Below are positions 17,850-26,540 of a stretch of DNA of 45,582 nucleotides, in pieces. Below the pieces are notes generated by a model that was not told the DNA's origin, searched no databases, and saw only the letters and a program-made list of their open reading frames with translations. The position numbers and the translations under genes were made by a program. The DNA is from Chloroflexota bacterium (GTDB taxonomy: Bacteria; Chloroflexota; Limnocylindria; Limnocylindrales; CSP1-4). The DNA lies in contig PMLK01000039.1 in assembly GCA_003158875.1 (NCBI GenBank), positions 2,721 through 48,302 on the forward strand. Reading direction: 5' to 3'. Every line of letters starts with the position of its first letter. The stretch's first letter is position 1.

Positions 17850-18470
17850 ATGCACCGCCAGCGGCCAATGCAAATGCGCCAGTCTGGACTCTTTGGCACG
17901 GCGGCCGCAATGCGGCTGATCGGCCTTTTGTATATCAACCCTGAGATCTCGTTTCGCCTCATCGAGATTCAGGCATCTCTTCGCGACTCAGTGAACCGCC
18001 GGGCCGCGATCAACACTCTGAACCGGTTGATTGCCGACGGCTTCGTGGAGAAGATCGGCAAGGGTGAATCTTCGCGCTATCGAGCCAACCCCCGGTGCTT
18101 CGTGTTCGACGAGCTCGCCTCAATCGCCGTCAAGACTCTTGGTGGGTACGAAGAACTCATCGAAGAGCTCGGTCATGATCACAACATCGTGACCGCGGCG
18201 ATATACGACTCGTTCGCCAAAGGCTCGCAGCGTGCCGATTCCGACCTCGACCTAGCGTTGGTTGCACGAGATCCCGGGGCGTTGTCACTCTTTGATCTGC
18301 TCGGGAAGATCGAGACAATTGCTGGTCATGCGGGTCGACAGGTGAACACAACCACCCACACTGAGTCCGATGCCGCCGCCGGCGGGAGCGAATTTCTCAG
18401 CAAGGTTCTCAACGGCCCAGTCATCTGGCTGAAGGGGGGCGATCGTGGCCCGCATAACGACGCCGGCTGA
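17850..18470 (+). CDS. Winged-helix regulator fused to an MNT-type nucleotidyltransferase domain
   Basis: A 206-residue two-domain protein. Residues 15-90 form a winged helix (RLIGLLYINPEISFRLIEIQ, then RRAAINTLNRLIADGFVEKIGKG). Residues 105-200 are a minimal nucleotidyltransferase: IYDSFAKGSQRADSDLDLALV contains the G-S (125-126) and paired acidic residues D132/D134 of the polymerase-beta superfamily. Such proteins occur in toxin-antitoxin-like and conflict loci, often beside a HEPN gene, and can act as autoregulators or as AMP-transferring antitoxins. GGAG lies 10 nt before the ATG. A second start with a strong ribosome binding site overlaps its end (18445) but opens only an 18-codon frame. 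Nested inverted repeats upstream suggest autoregulation. Confidence 0.75.
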   Translation: MHRQRPMQMRQSGLFGTAAAMRLIGLLYINPEISFRLIEIQASLRDSVNRRAAINTLNRLIADGFVEKIGKGESSRYRANPRCFVFDELASIAVKTLGGYEELIEELGHDHNIVTAAIYDSFAKGSQRADSDLDLALVARDPGALSLFDLLGKIETIAGHAGRQVNTTTHTESDAAAGGSEFLSKVLNGPVIWLKGGDRGPHNDAG

Positions 18471-18501
18471 TTTGTTCGTCACCGAAATCGGCGCCTCATG
18501 A
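18445..18501 (+). pseudogene. Stump of a gene coupled to the MNT regulator
   Basis: GTG 18445 has a strong GGGGGG box 5 nt upstream and overlaps the end of the MNT gene by 26 nt, the usual set-up for a translationally coupled partner. The frame stops after 18 codons (VARITTPADLFVTEIGAS) and runs into the tail of the convergent WD40 pseudogene. I read it as a truncated partner gene, possibly a lost HEPN-type protein; the product cannot be identified. Confidence 0.3.
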
Positions 18502-20553
18502 ATTCAGGCACTTCGAGGTCGGACTCGTCGTACGTCGCTCGGATGGGATCTGGCTCCCACTTCGTATCTCCCCACATCCGCGAAGCTGGCGGCGCGTCTT
18601 CGGGCCGTGGCTCGGCGCCCTGAGCCGGCCGGTTCCCTGCCAGCAGTTTCAGGATCCGGACCCGCCCGACCGTGTCGCCGGAGGCGATCAACGAAGGGTC
18701 CGCGGGCACGGTGCGGCAAGTCGTGATGCGAGTGCCATCGTCGGGCGCCCACGAGACCAGCTCCCGACCGTCCGTGACATCCCCCAGACGGTGAGTGGCT
18801 TCCCGTCGGCGCAGGTGACGAACCACCGACCATCCGGCGTCACCGCCACCGAGAGGATCGGGGCTTTGCCGCGGTCCAGCGTCAGCACGCGCCGGTCCTC
18901 CACGAAGTCCCAGACGCGGGCCACGTCGCTCGTTCCCCCGTAGATGAGTTCCGCCCATCCGGAGTCAACGCAATCGCTCGAACCGCGCCCGCCTCGCCTT
19001 TGAACTCCCAGGGGTGACCGCGCTCCGGCCAGAGGTGGAGGGTGCCGGACTCGTCGCCGGCGATCAGCCCTTTGTCACCCGGCCGAAAGGCGATCGAATG
19101 AACCAGGCCCCGGTGAGTATCGAGCTTCCTCGCGACGAGCCGGCTGGCTAGATCCCAGACCCAAGCGGAGTCGGGCCAGCCGCCGGCAGCGACCTGCTTC
19201 CCGTCCGGCGACACCGCCAGAGCCCTGATCGGGCCGGGGCTGCCATCGAGCGTGCCCTCTCGCCGGCCCGTGGCGAGATCCCAGATCCGCAGGACACCGT
19301 CCAGATCGCCCGAGAGGATCTGAGTGCCGTCCGGAGTGACCGCCACCGAAGTGATCGAGCGCGAGTTGCCGTCCAGGTGGCAGAGGACCCGGCCGGTGGC
19401 GCCGTCCCAAACGAGGACCACTCCGTCCTCGCCGCCGGAGACAATCCGGCTGCCGTCCGAGTTGGCGGCCACCGCCCACACTGGGCCCTCATGCCCGTCC
19501 GTGGCCGGCACCCGGCGGGGACGGCTAATATCCCAGAGACGCAGGGCCAGCTGGTGGCCGAAGGTGACGACCCCGGTGCCATCGGGAGTGACCGCCGCAC
19601 CGAGCAAGATGCTGCCGGGAAGATTCGAGCACCCGGAGGGCTCCGAGCAGCCGGGCGTGAGCCAGGAGCCTGGCCAAACGCCCGGGGGGTACTCGAGGGT
19701 CTCTTCGAGTTCGCCCGTCGCAAGGTTCCACACGTGCGTCGCGAGGCAGCCGTCCGCCGTGACGACGCGAGTTCCGTCCACCGTGATCGCGAGCGAGTGG
19801 GCGCCCCTGCTGCCGAACGAGCGCTCCAGGGTGCCGGTCGCGAGATCGAAAGCGCGGAGCGGGCCGCTCGTAGGGGCCGAGATGACGCGGCTTCCGTCCG
19901 GGGTGATCGCCACGGCTTGAATGCCGCAGTCGAATGGCTGGCCGTGAGGATTCGTTCCAGCCGATCGCTCGCCAGATCGAAGACCCGCACCGTCCCGTCC
20001 CCGCCGTTGCCGATGTCGGCGCCCGAGACTACGCGGCATCCGTCCGGTGTCACCGCCAGCGCCGCTACGCTGCCGAGCTGCTCCCGGAGCGCGTATTCGA
20101 AGTCACCAGTCCCGAGGTTCCAGACGCGGATCGAGCAATCCTTCCCGCTCGAGATTGCGCGCTTGCCGTCCGGCGTGACCGCCACGGCCAGGACGGGCTC
20201 CACGTGCCCCTCAAGCGTCAGCTCCAGGCTGCCGGTGCGATATCCCAGACGCGGACAAGCGAGTTGTCGTACGCGGCGACGATCCGCCTGCTGTCGGGCG
20301 TGATCGCCAGCGCAAACACGCGACCACGGACGCCGCGGAACTCGCGCTCCAGGCCACCCCCGGCGAGGTCATGGACCTGGAGCTCGTAGCCGCCCGACAC
20401 GACGCGTCGCCCGTCCGGCGTGACCGCCGCCGCCCGCACCCAATGCGTCTGGCCCGGCAGGTCGCGATCGCGCGGGCCGCCCGGTAGCGGGAGGGCCGGG
20501 ACGAGCGGAATGAGGGATGGCCAGGTTGGGTTTCGCTCACGGCCTTCAGGCAT
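18479..20553 (-). pseudogene. WD40-repeat protein gene broken by four frameshifts
   Basis: Conceptually a WD40 propeller protein of about 690 residues starting MPEGRERNPTWPSLIPLVPALPLPGG, the same pre-propeller segment as the intact 14-blade protein at 22690. Blades of the form AVTPDG..VVSGG...VRVWDL continue through three reading frames. Protein homology to neighbouring blades breaks and resumes in another frame near 20237 (WDIA to TGSLELTLEGH), 19945 (RILT to GQPFDCGIQAVAIT), 18952 (PDGR to ELIYGGTSDVARVW) and 18785 (LTVW to DVTDGRELVSW). Each is a net shift of one base. Either the gene has decayed, or the consensus sequence is poor here; the intact repeats at 22.7-24.7 kb argue for decay. 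It overlaps the preceding gene by 8 nt (ATGCCTGA). Confidence 0.75.
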
Positions 20554-21225
20554 TGCGCGCGCCTCTCTTGCCGCTCTTCACGCTCACCGCGTAGTTCGAG
20601 GCCTCGAACTCATCATGGTGCTCACTGTAGTAGGACCAGATACGGTCCACCTCGATCAGGACCGGGCACGCCTCGGGGTGGACGCGGATCGTGATCGTCG
20701 TGTCGGTGGCACCGTTGTCGCCGATGGCCCACGAGTTGGCGACGGCCCTGGCCTCGATCCCCGGGAGAACCCTCGACCACTCGGCCGACAGTCTGCCGAG
20801 TCCACCCACCGTCCGCCGGACTTGAGCCGACGAGGGTAGTCGCCGCGGAGTCCGAAGTCGTTGCCACGGTACCGCTCAGTACTGGAAAGCGTGACCTCAA
20901 CCGGCTCGTCGTTCGCCACGAGCTCGACCTCGACCTCGACCTCTACCGAGTATTCGGTGCCCCTGCCATTGGCGCTCGGCCGCCGCATTGCCGATGACCT
21001 CGCCGTGTGCCGCGCCGGGTAGTCGGCCGACAGCAAACCCTCGTCATCGGCCGCCGCGCCTGCCCAGCTAGAACACTCATCCAATCGCGAACTGGTTCGG
21101 CGTCCCCCGTGCGGGCCGGTCTTCAGGTCAAAATCGTACGCCTCCACGCCGATCCCTCTGCCCGCGGACCATCAGTCGAGCTGAAGCTGGTCGATCTTGG
21201 TCACAATCAGACGAGCCCTGATCAT
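20546..21225 (-). pseudogene. Unknown protein gene with an in-frame stop and a frameshift
   Basis: ATG 21225 overlaps the stop of the HEAT gene as ATGA, a translational-coupling arrangement. The frame opens MIRARLIVTKIDQLQLD, meets TGA at 21174-21172, then continues in the same frame as EAYDFDLKTG and YSVEVEVEVELVANDEPVEV; after a frameshift near 20815 it ends DRIWSYYSEHHDEFEASNYA and KSGKRGARNA. GTG 21147, behind AGAGGG, could rescue a shorter product. The protein is not recognised; it has a beta-rich centre and no signal peptide. It sits between the HEAT gene and the WD40 pseudogene in the same operon. Confidence 0.5.
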
Positions 21226-21545
21226 CGGCTTCTCGTTCTCGTCCTTATCTCCTTCATGGCGTTGCGGGATTCCTGGGCCACGCCCCAGCGGGCCTGGTTC
21301 TTCGGGGCGCCAGGGACGAAAAGGTAGGGCTCCTGGTTATCCGGGTGCCTAGCGGCTCTTCGAAGGGCCGGGAGGGCGCTCTCATCTCCGACCTCTGCCA
21401 GAGCACAGGCGGCTTCCATGCGCACGACCGCGTCCGGCGAGTCGGCCAGCGCTTCGACTAGTGTGCCCACGTCCCGTTTGGCCTCAAGCTTCTTGATGTC
21501 TTTGGGTTTGAGCTTTCTGACGTCGGGTGGTCCGAATAGCGGCAT
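21222..21545 (-). CDS. HEAT-repeat mini-protein (MPLFG type, copy 1)
   Basis: A 107-residue protein starting MPLFGPPDVRKLKPKDIKKL, with HEAT-like helices LVEALADSPDAVVRMEAACALAEVGDESALPALRRAA. AGGAGG lies 9 nt before the ATG. It is a paralogue of the plus-strand gene at 22269, sharing the MPLFG start and the VR-EAA-AL-GDESAL helix pair. It heads the decayed minus-strand operon (unknown protein, WD40 pseudogene) and overlaps the next start by ATGA. HEAT repeats are protein-binding scaffolds; the partner is not known. Confidence 0.75.
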   Translation of the reverse strand: MPLFGPPDVRKLKPKDIKKLEAKRDVGTLVEALADSPDAVVRMEAACALAEVGDESALPALRRAARHPDNQEPYLFVPGAPKNQARWGVAQESRNAMKEIRTRTRSR

Positions 21546-21967
21546 GACGAGGTGCCTCCTAGCGGGACATTGTAACTGGGCAGTGGACCGCCTCGGAGCC
21601 CGGGATTTCCGCGGAAGTCACCTTGTCAGGCGGACCCCCAATCTTGGATAACCGCCGCCTGGACGTGAAGGCTTGCCGGGCCTCCCCTCGGATCGAGGCG
21701 ATTCTGTTGCCGCGAACAAGGTCGTGGGTGGCGCTTGCACTACCAAAGATCGTCATCCGGTCGGTCCGAGCCAATCGCCCTTCAGCTCGGCATCGGACTC
21801 GAGTCGACTGGCCCGAGCTGACTCCGCGCCCGTCAGGTGCGGCCTAAGGCCGATGCTCGGCTCCGTCACACTGATGGACGGTCTAGTCGGCCGCCCGAGG
21901 TGCGTGGCGGAGGGATGGCGGCGCAGGCTATTCGGACTCTTCCGCAACAAGAGAAAGGGATTGGAGC
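21546..21967. other. Spacer with no convincing gene
   Basis: 422 nt between the two divergent small operons. The reading frames here (for example 21559-21774 minus, 71 codons) have no recognisable motif or good ribosome binding site. It should hold the promoters of the HEAT gene at 21545 and the membrane-protein gene at 21968, but no clear -35/-10 pair stands out. Confidence 0.4.
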
Positions 21968-22201
21968 ATGGCTCCTGAGCTCCTGCTGGTTCTGGGCGCG
22001 GTCGTTTCGATCGCTGGAATCATCGTGATCGCGCTTGCATGGATGATCGAGCGCCGCGACGACGAGAAGTACCCGTCGCCCGTACCTCTGTCCATCTACC
22101 ATTCGGCCCCCTACAACCGCAGGATGAGAGCGGGAATCGTGTTTGTTGTCGTTGGTGGATGCATCGTCCTCATTGGGTTGGTGCGGCTCCTGGTGCGATA
22201 A
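21968..22201 (+). CDS. Small two-TM membrane protein, 77 aa
   Basis: Two hydrophobic segments flank a short charged loop: LLVLGAVVSIAGIIVIALAWMI, then ERRDDEKYPSPVPLSIYH, then AGIVFVVVGGCIVLIGLVRLLV. AAAGGG lies 8 nt before the ATG. No known family is recognised. It precedes the second HEAT mini-protein gene by 67 nt on the same strand, so the two may be co-transcribed. In a conflict locus a two-TM protein of this size could be a membrane anchor or pore subunit, but nothing in the sequence proves that. Confidence 0.55.
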   Translation: MAPELLLVLGAVVSIAGIIVIALAWMIERRDDEKYPSPVPLSIYHSAPYNRRMRAGIVFVVVGGCIVLIGLVRLLVR

Positions 22202-22268
22202 TCGGAATCCCTTCCTACGGGCGGATCGACGGCGCAGGAAGACAGCGATTGGCATGGAGGAACCGGTA

Positions 22269-22628
22269 ATGCCGCTATTCGGGCGACCCAACGTCGAGAA
22301 GCTCGAGGCCAATGGGAACGTACGAGCCCTGATCAAAGCGCTGAGCTATGCGCCAGACCCGCAGGTGCGAATAGAAGCCGCGGAGGCTCTCGGACGAATC
22401 GGGGATGAGAGCGCCTTGGGTCCGCTCTCAGAAGCATCCGAGGATCATGCGTGGGGCGACGATCAGAGCGTGGCTAATGCAGCCGCGGGCGCGCTCGGCA
22501 AGTTCACCCTTCGTCGCATGCAAGAGGCGGTAGGCGATGGTCCCATAACCGACGAGGACATCAGAATCGCCGACGACTACTGGGCCTCGGTCGGAACGCA
22601 GCGGGTACCTGATCGCGACAGCCACTGA
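22269..22628 (+). CDS. HEAT-repeat mini-protein (MPLFG type, copy 2)
   Basis: A 119-residue paralogue of the gene at 21222: MPLFGRPNVEKLEANGNVRA, then LIKALSYAPDPQVRIEAAEALGRIGDESALGPLSEAS, with the same helix pair. GGAGG lies 8 nt before ATG 22269, which fixes the start against an in-frame ATG at 22254. The C-terminal 50 residues (LRRMQEAVGDGPITDEDIRI) differ from copy 1. It is convergent with the large operon: its stop is 62 nt from the last WD40 stop. Confidence 0.75.
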   Translation: MPLFGRPNVEKLEANGNVRALIKALSYAPDPQVRIEAAEALGRIGDESALGPLSEASEDHAWGDDQSVANAAAGALGKFTLRRMQEAVGDGPITDEDIRIADDYWASVGTQRVPDRDSH

Positions 22629-22689
22629 AGGGGACGAGGAAGAAGTAATCGGACGCACCAGCCGCCAGGGAGCTGAGGGGTCCCGCTGG

Positions 22690-24747
22690 CTACTCGAGCA
22701 GCAACAGAACATGGATGCCACCGATCTCGTCGCCGTAGACAAAGAGCCGCGCGTCCGTGTGCACGGTGCAACTGGCCGAGACCATGACACCAGGATCAGT
22801 GATCCAAGATGCCACTTTCTGTCCGCTGCCAAGATCCCAGACGGACACCGTGCCATCGTCGCCTCCCGAGATGATGCGTCTGCCGTCAGGCGTTACCGCT
22901 AGCGCATTCACGCTACCCGTGTGGCCCTCCAGCGTGCACTCCGGGCGGCCGGTCTGAGTACTCCAGACCCGGACCGTGAAGTTCTTATAGCCAACGCCGC
23001 CATCACCCGAGATCACCCGTCTGCCGTCCGGTGTGACAGCCAACGCCTGGACAATAGTGTCGTGGCCCTCAAAGGTGCGCTCGAGACGGCCGTTCTCGGC
23101 GTCCCAGACCCGAACCAGCTGGTCGGCGCCGCCCGAGACGACCCAGCGGCCGTCCGAAGTAGTCGCCACCGCCAGTACCCCGCCGGCGTGGGCCTCGATC
23201 GCGAGTTCGAGATTGCCGCTGGCAAGATCCCAGACGCGCAACGCGCCGTCCATGCCACCCGAGACGACCCGGCTACCGTCGGGGGTTACCGCCAGCGCCC
23301 GTACGCCGCCGTAGGCGCGGTGACCTTCGATGGTACGTTCGAGGCGGCCGGTCGCGAGATCCCAGACCCGCACCCTGCCGTCCATGCCGCCCGAGACGAC
23401 CCGGCTACCGTCGGGGGTTACCGCCAGCACAGACACTCGGCCATTCCCACCCGCGAACGTTCGCTCGATTCGACCGCTGGCGAGGTCCCGGACGCGCACC
23501 GTGCAGTCCTGATATCCATCGCCACCTGACACGATCCGACGGCCGTCCGGGGTGACCACCACCGCCCAAACCCGGCCCGTGTGGCCATCTGGCTTGGGCT
23601 CAGACTTGCCTCGCGCGAGATCCCAGACCCGCACCGAGCCGTCGTCGCTGCCCGAGACGATCCGGGTGCCGTCCGGGGTAACCGCTACCGCGCGTACTGC
23701 CGAAGCGTGGCCCTCGATGGTGCGCTCGAGACCGCCGCTTGCGAGGTCCCAGACTCGCACTATGCGCTCGTCCGCAGATACGATCCGGGACCCGTCCGCG
23801 GTGATCGCCATCGCCAGCACAAAGCCAGTGGAACCCTCGAGCGTGCGTTCCACCATACCGCTGGCGAGGTCCCAAACTAGAATCCCGCGGCCGGAGATCG
23901 ATGCCATGCGGGCGCCGTCCGGGGTGACCGCTACTGCGGTCCCATGATTCTCATGCGTACGTTCCAGTTTGCCGGTGTCGAGATCCCAGACTCGGACCGT
24001 GCCGTCATAGCTGCTCGAGACGATCCGGGCGCCATCCGGGGTGACCGCGACAGCCTCCACACGTCTGCTGTGCCCCGAAAGCGTCCGCTCCAGGCGGCCG
24101 CTCGTCAGATCCCAGACGCGCACCGTCTGGTCCGCGTCGCCGCCGCCCGACACAACCCGGCTACCGTCCGGCGTCAAAGCCAGCGACCGCACCCAATCAG
24201 TGTGACCCTCGAGAGTGCGTTCCAGGCGGCCGCTGACAAGGTCCCAAACCCGCACGGTGTTGTCGGCGCTGCTCGAGACGACCCGGGCGCCGTCCGGGGT
24301 GACCGCCACAGCAGACACCCTGGCGTGATGGCCAGTCAGCGTGTGCTCGAGACGGCCGGTCGCGAGATCCCAGACCCGCAGCGTGTGATCCTCGCTGCCC
24401 GAGACGACGTGGCGACCATCCGGTGTGACTGCCAGAGCGAGCACCCATTCACTCTGGCCGACTAGAACCCTTTCAAGCGGACCGCCCGCTCGGGCGAGCG
24501 ACGCGGTCAGAGGGCAAAGCCACGGCCGCGGCGCTCTATTGCGTATCTCACCCAAGAACCTGTCGATGCCAGGGTCGGCAGTTCCCACCAATCGGCCCGT
24601 GAGCTGCCCCGGCAGCCGCGCTGGATCCGCGGCGAGGAACGGAGCCGAGAGCTTCAGCGCTCCATCGACTGCCTCGAGGACGTGCGACCTCGGATCCAGC
24701 GTCACTTGAGAAGCACCACCTAGAACTCTGCCTTCATGACCAGACAT
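22690..24747 (-). CDS. WD40 propeller protein, 14 blades (operon gene 6)
   Basis: A 685-residue cytosolic protein. Residues 1-95 contain PWLCPLTASLARAGGPLERVL, preceded by a segment with LPGQLTGRLVGTADPGID; this linker is typical of NACHT/STAND-WD40 proteins, where it joins the ATPase to the propeller. Fourteen WD40 blades follow, most of the form GH..V.AVAVTPDG..VVSG..D.TVRVWDL..GRLERTLE, enough for two seven-bladed propellers. It ends in a degenerate blade (YGDEIGGIHVLLLLE) without the zinc ribbon found in operon genes 2 and 4. ATG 24747 overlaps the TrkA-RyR stop by 14 nt; an upstream ATG at 24780 is possible. I read it as the split-off sensor half of a DUF4062-NACHT-WD40 architecture. Confidence 0.88.
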   Translation of the reverse strand: MSGHEGRVLGGASQVTLDPRSHVLEAVDGALKLSAPFLAADPARLPGQLTGRLVGTADPGIDRFLGEIRNRAPRPWLCPLTASLARAGGPLERVLVGQSEWVLALAVTPDGRHVVSGSEDHTLRVWDLATGRLEHTLTGHHARVSAVAVTPDGARVVSSSADNTVRVWDLVSGRLERTLEGHTDWVRSLALTPDGSRVVSGGGDADQTVRVWDLTSGRLERTLSGHSRRVEAVAVTPDGARIVSSSYDGTVRVWDLDTGKLERTHENHGTAVAVTPDGARMASISGRGILVWDLASGMVERTLEGSTGFVLAMAITADGSRIVSADERIVRVWDLASGGLERTIEGHASAVRAVAVTPDGTRIVSGSDDGSVRVWDLARGKSEPKPDGHTGRVWAVVVTPDGRRIVSGGDGYQDCTVRVRDLASGRIERTFAGGNGRVSVLAVTPDGSRVVSGGMDGRVRVWDLATGRLERTIEGHRAYGGVRALAVTPDGSRVVSGGMDGALRVWDLASGNLELAIEAHAGGVLAVATTSDGRWVVSGGADQLVRVWDAENGRLERTFEGHDTIVQALAVTPDGRRVISGDGGVGYKNFTVRVWSTQTGRPECTLEGHTGSVNALAVTPDGRRIISGGDDGTVSVWDLGSGQKVASWITDPGVMVSASCTVHTDARLFVYGDEIGGIHVLLLLE
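23245..23428 (-). repeat. Near-identical 52-nt blocks in successive WD40 blades
   Basis: Blocks 23245-23296 and 23377-23428 differ at one base over 52 nt and are 132 nt (44 codons) apart, encoding the VTPDGSRVVSGGMDG part of blades 9 and 10. This indicates recent blade duplication or gene conversion. Confidence 0.75.
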
Positions 24748-26536
24748 CGCCCCGCCGCACCCGCACCACCGCGAACCCAATCTCCGCCAGGAACCCCGGT
24801 ATCCCCCGCACGGCCGCCCGATCCATCTCCTTGATGTCCTCGGCCAGATCCCCGTAGGAGACCAGGTATGGGCTTTCCTTCCGCTCCTCGTTCCGGGCCG
24901 CCGCCAGGCGCCACCCCGCGGCCAGGCGCTCCTTCATCCAGCGCTTATGCTCATCGGGCGCCAGCACCTCGATCTCGTCGGCCGCAAACGCCAGCGGCGC
25001 GGCGTCCCAGTCGGTCATGGGGACGATGTCGCAACCGATCAGGGCGAGCTTGCGGAAGATGTCGGCCGCCTGCGCCCGGTTCGACTCCTTGAGGGACTCC
25101 GGTAGCTGCGCCCACTCCACCATGGAGGGGTTCGTTTCGGCAGACTGTCCCTCCAGGCGCCGGCTCGCGACGTAGTTGGCATGGATTGCGCGCGCGAGGG
25201 TTTCGTTCTGCCCTGCCAGCAACACGTCCGGACGGCACACGAGGTCCAGGAGCCCGAACACGCTGAGGTTGCCGTACGTCTCGCCGTGGCCGTCGCCCAG
25301 AAGCGTGGCAATGCCTCCGCCCTGCGTGGTGCGGACGACGATCGGGACGGCGCGGTCGCCGAGGCGATGGCGGAGGTGCAGGGCCGCGCGGAGGCCGACT
25401 GCATCGTCGCCGACGCAGACATACACGCCGGTGACGTCCGACTTGCCACGGCGGCCGAAGAGGAAGTCGGCCCGCTCGAATTCGGCCGAGTCGAGATCCA
25501 CGCTGTGGGGCCTCAACTCGCAGGCATCAGCCAGGCGCGGGAAACGCTCGTGCAGCAGGGCGACCCGAGCGTCGGCCGCAAGATCGACCGCGGTGATCTT
25601 GAGCTTCTTGCCGCTCACGCCCGGAATGGACCGCCAGCGGCGAGCTGCATGCACGATGAGCCTGGTGCCCATCTCGCCGAGGCCCACGACCACGATGTGC
25701 GGCGCGCCCAGGGGAGTCTTGCCCTCGGCATCGAATGGTGGGTAGTCCGTGAGAAGCGCGGGCGCGCCCAGCTCCGCCACGTTGAAATACTCGATGCGCG
25801 CGCCGCCTCCACGGCGAGCCAGCCCCACCTGTCGGAGTACATCGGCGAGCTTGTCGTCCGTGACGTGGACGAAGCAGGTGAGCGGCGAGCCGCTCCGCAT
25901 GCCCGCCAGCGCGGCGGCGGCGATGGCGATGTCGGAGTTCCTGCCGTCGTCTCCCGCAACGGCAAAGAGGTACCCGGCTTTGCTCGCTCCGGCCCGGCGC
26001 AGCATGGCGGGATCCGTGCCGTCGCCCACAAGGACCACGATGCCAACCTCGCGGCAGCGAGCGATGGCGCCGTTCTCCATATCCGACTCGATGGCGACCA
26101 CCTGATACCCCGCCTCGCGCAGCGTCCTAGCGAGCAGCGAGCCGAGACGGCCGAGCCCGCACACGACCACGTGATTGGAATAGAACCGGACGCGGGCGGC
26201 GGCCAGCTGCTCGCCGAGAAGCGTCGCCAGCGCGCTCAGAGTTGCGCCGGCCGCCACCGCCGGAGCCAGGAAGCGCGCGATTTCGAGCTGCCACGGCACC
26301 GGCTGCGCCACGGCGCCGGAGTGGATGATGAAGAGCTGGAGCGTCCGGTACAGGTTGTCGAGGAAGCTGCCCGGCTCGCCGAGCGCCCGCGAGTTGAGGT
26401 CGAAACCGATCCAGCCGAGGACAAGGGCAGCCGCGAATAGGACGGTGATTGTTGGCCAGCGGACTGCGGCCCAGGCGCGGCTGAGGCGGCGCTGCCAGCG
26501 AGAAAGCAACGGCGAGGCGTCGCGCGTAGCGCGCAT
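24734..26536 (-). CDS. Two-TM, double TrkA-N, RyR-domain protein (operon gene 5)
   Basis: A 600-residue membrane protein. TM segments lie near 27-46 and 86-108, with a short loop between. A TrkA-N/RCK-like Rossmann domain follows (VVVCGLGRLGSLLARTL, GLGRLG at 127-132), then a second one near 282 (VVVGLGEMGTRLI). The C-terminus has RyR-like repeats: LARAIHANYV...WAQLPESLKESNRAQA (about 447-510) and KRWMKERLAAGWRL...YLVSYGDLAEDIKEMDR (about 525-595). The fold order recalls ligand-gated potassium channels, but the TVGYGD selectivity filter is missing, so it is not a normal K+ channel. RyR domains in bacteria are proposed to bind nucleotide-derived ligands. ATG 26536 is 4 nt after the previous stop. 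Likely a ligand-gated membrane effector. Confidence 0.8.
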   Translation of the reverse strand: MRATRDASPLLSRWQRRLSRAWAAVRWPTITVLFAAALVLGWIGFDLNSRALGEPGSFLDNLYRTLQLFIIHSGAVAQPVPWQLEIARFLAPAVAAGATLSALATLLGEQLAAARVRFYSNHVVVCGLGRLGSLLARTLREAGYQVVAIESDMENGAIARCREVGIVVLVGDGTDPAMLRRAGASKAGYLFAVAGDDGRNSDIAIAAAALAGMRSGSPLTCFVHVTDDKLADVLRQVGLARRGGGARIEYFNVAELGAPALLTDYPPFDAEGKTPLGAPHIVVVGLGEMGTRLIVHAARRWRSIPGVSGKKLKITAVDLAADARVALLHERFPRLADACELRPHSVDLDSAEFERADFLFGRRGKSDVTGVYVCVGDDAVGLRAALHLRHRLGDRAVPIVVRTTQGGGIATLLGDGHGETYGNLSVFGLLDLVCRPDVLLAGQNETLARAIHANYVASRRLEGQSAETNPSMVEWAQLPESLKESNRAQAADIFRKLALIGCDIVPMTDWDAAPLAFAADEIEVLAPDEHKRWMKERLAAGWRLAAARNEERKESPYLVSYGDLAEDIKEMDRAAVRGIPGFLAEIGFAVVRVRRGDVWS

Positions 26537-26540
26537 GTCC

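Noticed and set aside
17850-18501. Complete MNT-HEPN toxin-antitoxin pair
   Set aside because: No HEPN gene is present; the coupled second frame ends after 18 codons.
21559-21774. 71-codon minus-strand frame upstream of HEAT copy 1
   Set aside because: No ribosome binding site, no motif and a composition unlike the neighbouring genes.
22690-24747. Regularly spaced repeats that could suggest a CRISPR array
   Set aside because: The about 126-132 nt period encodes WD40 blades in an open frame; there are no short identical repeats with unique spacers and no cas genes.
25181-26440. 419-codon plus-strand frame opposite the TrkA-RyR gene
   Set aside because: His/Asp/Arg-biased shadow of the minus-strand gene with no ribosome binding site or domain.
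24734-26536. Ordinary potassium channel call for the TrkA-N protein
   Set aside because: The loop between the TM segments lacks the TVGYG filter, and the C-terminus is RyR-like.
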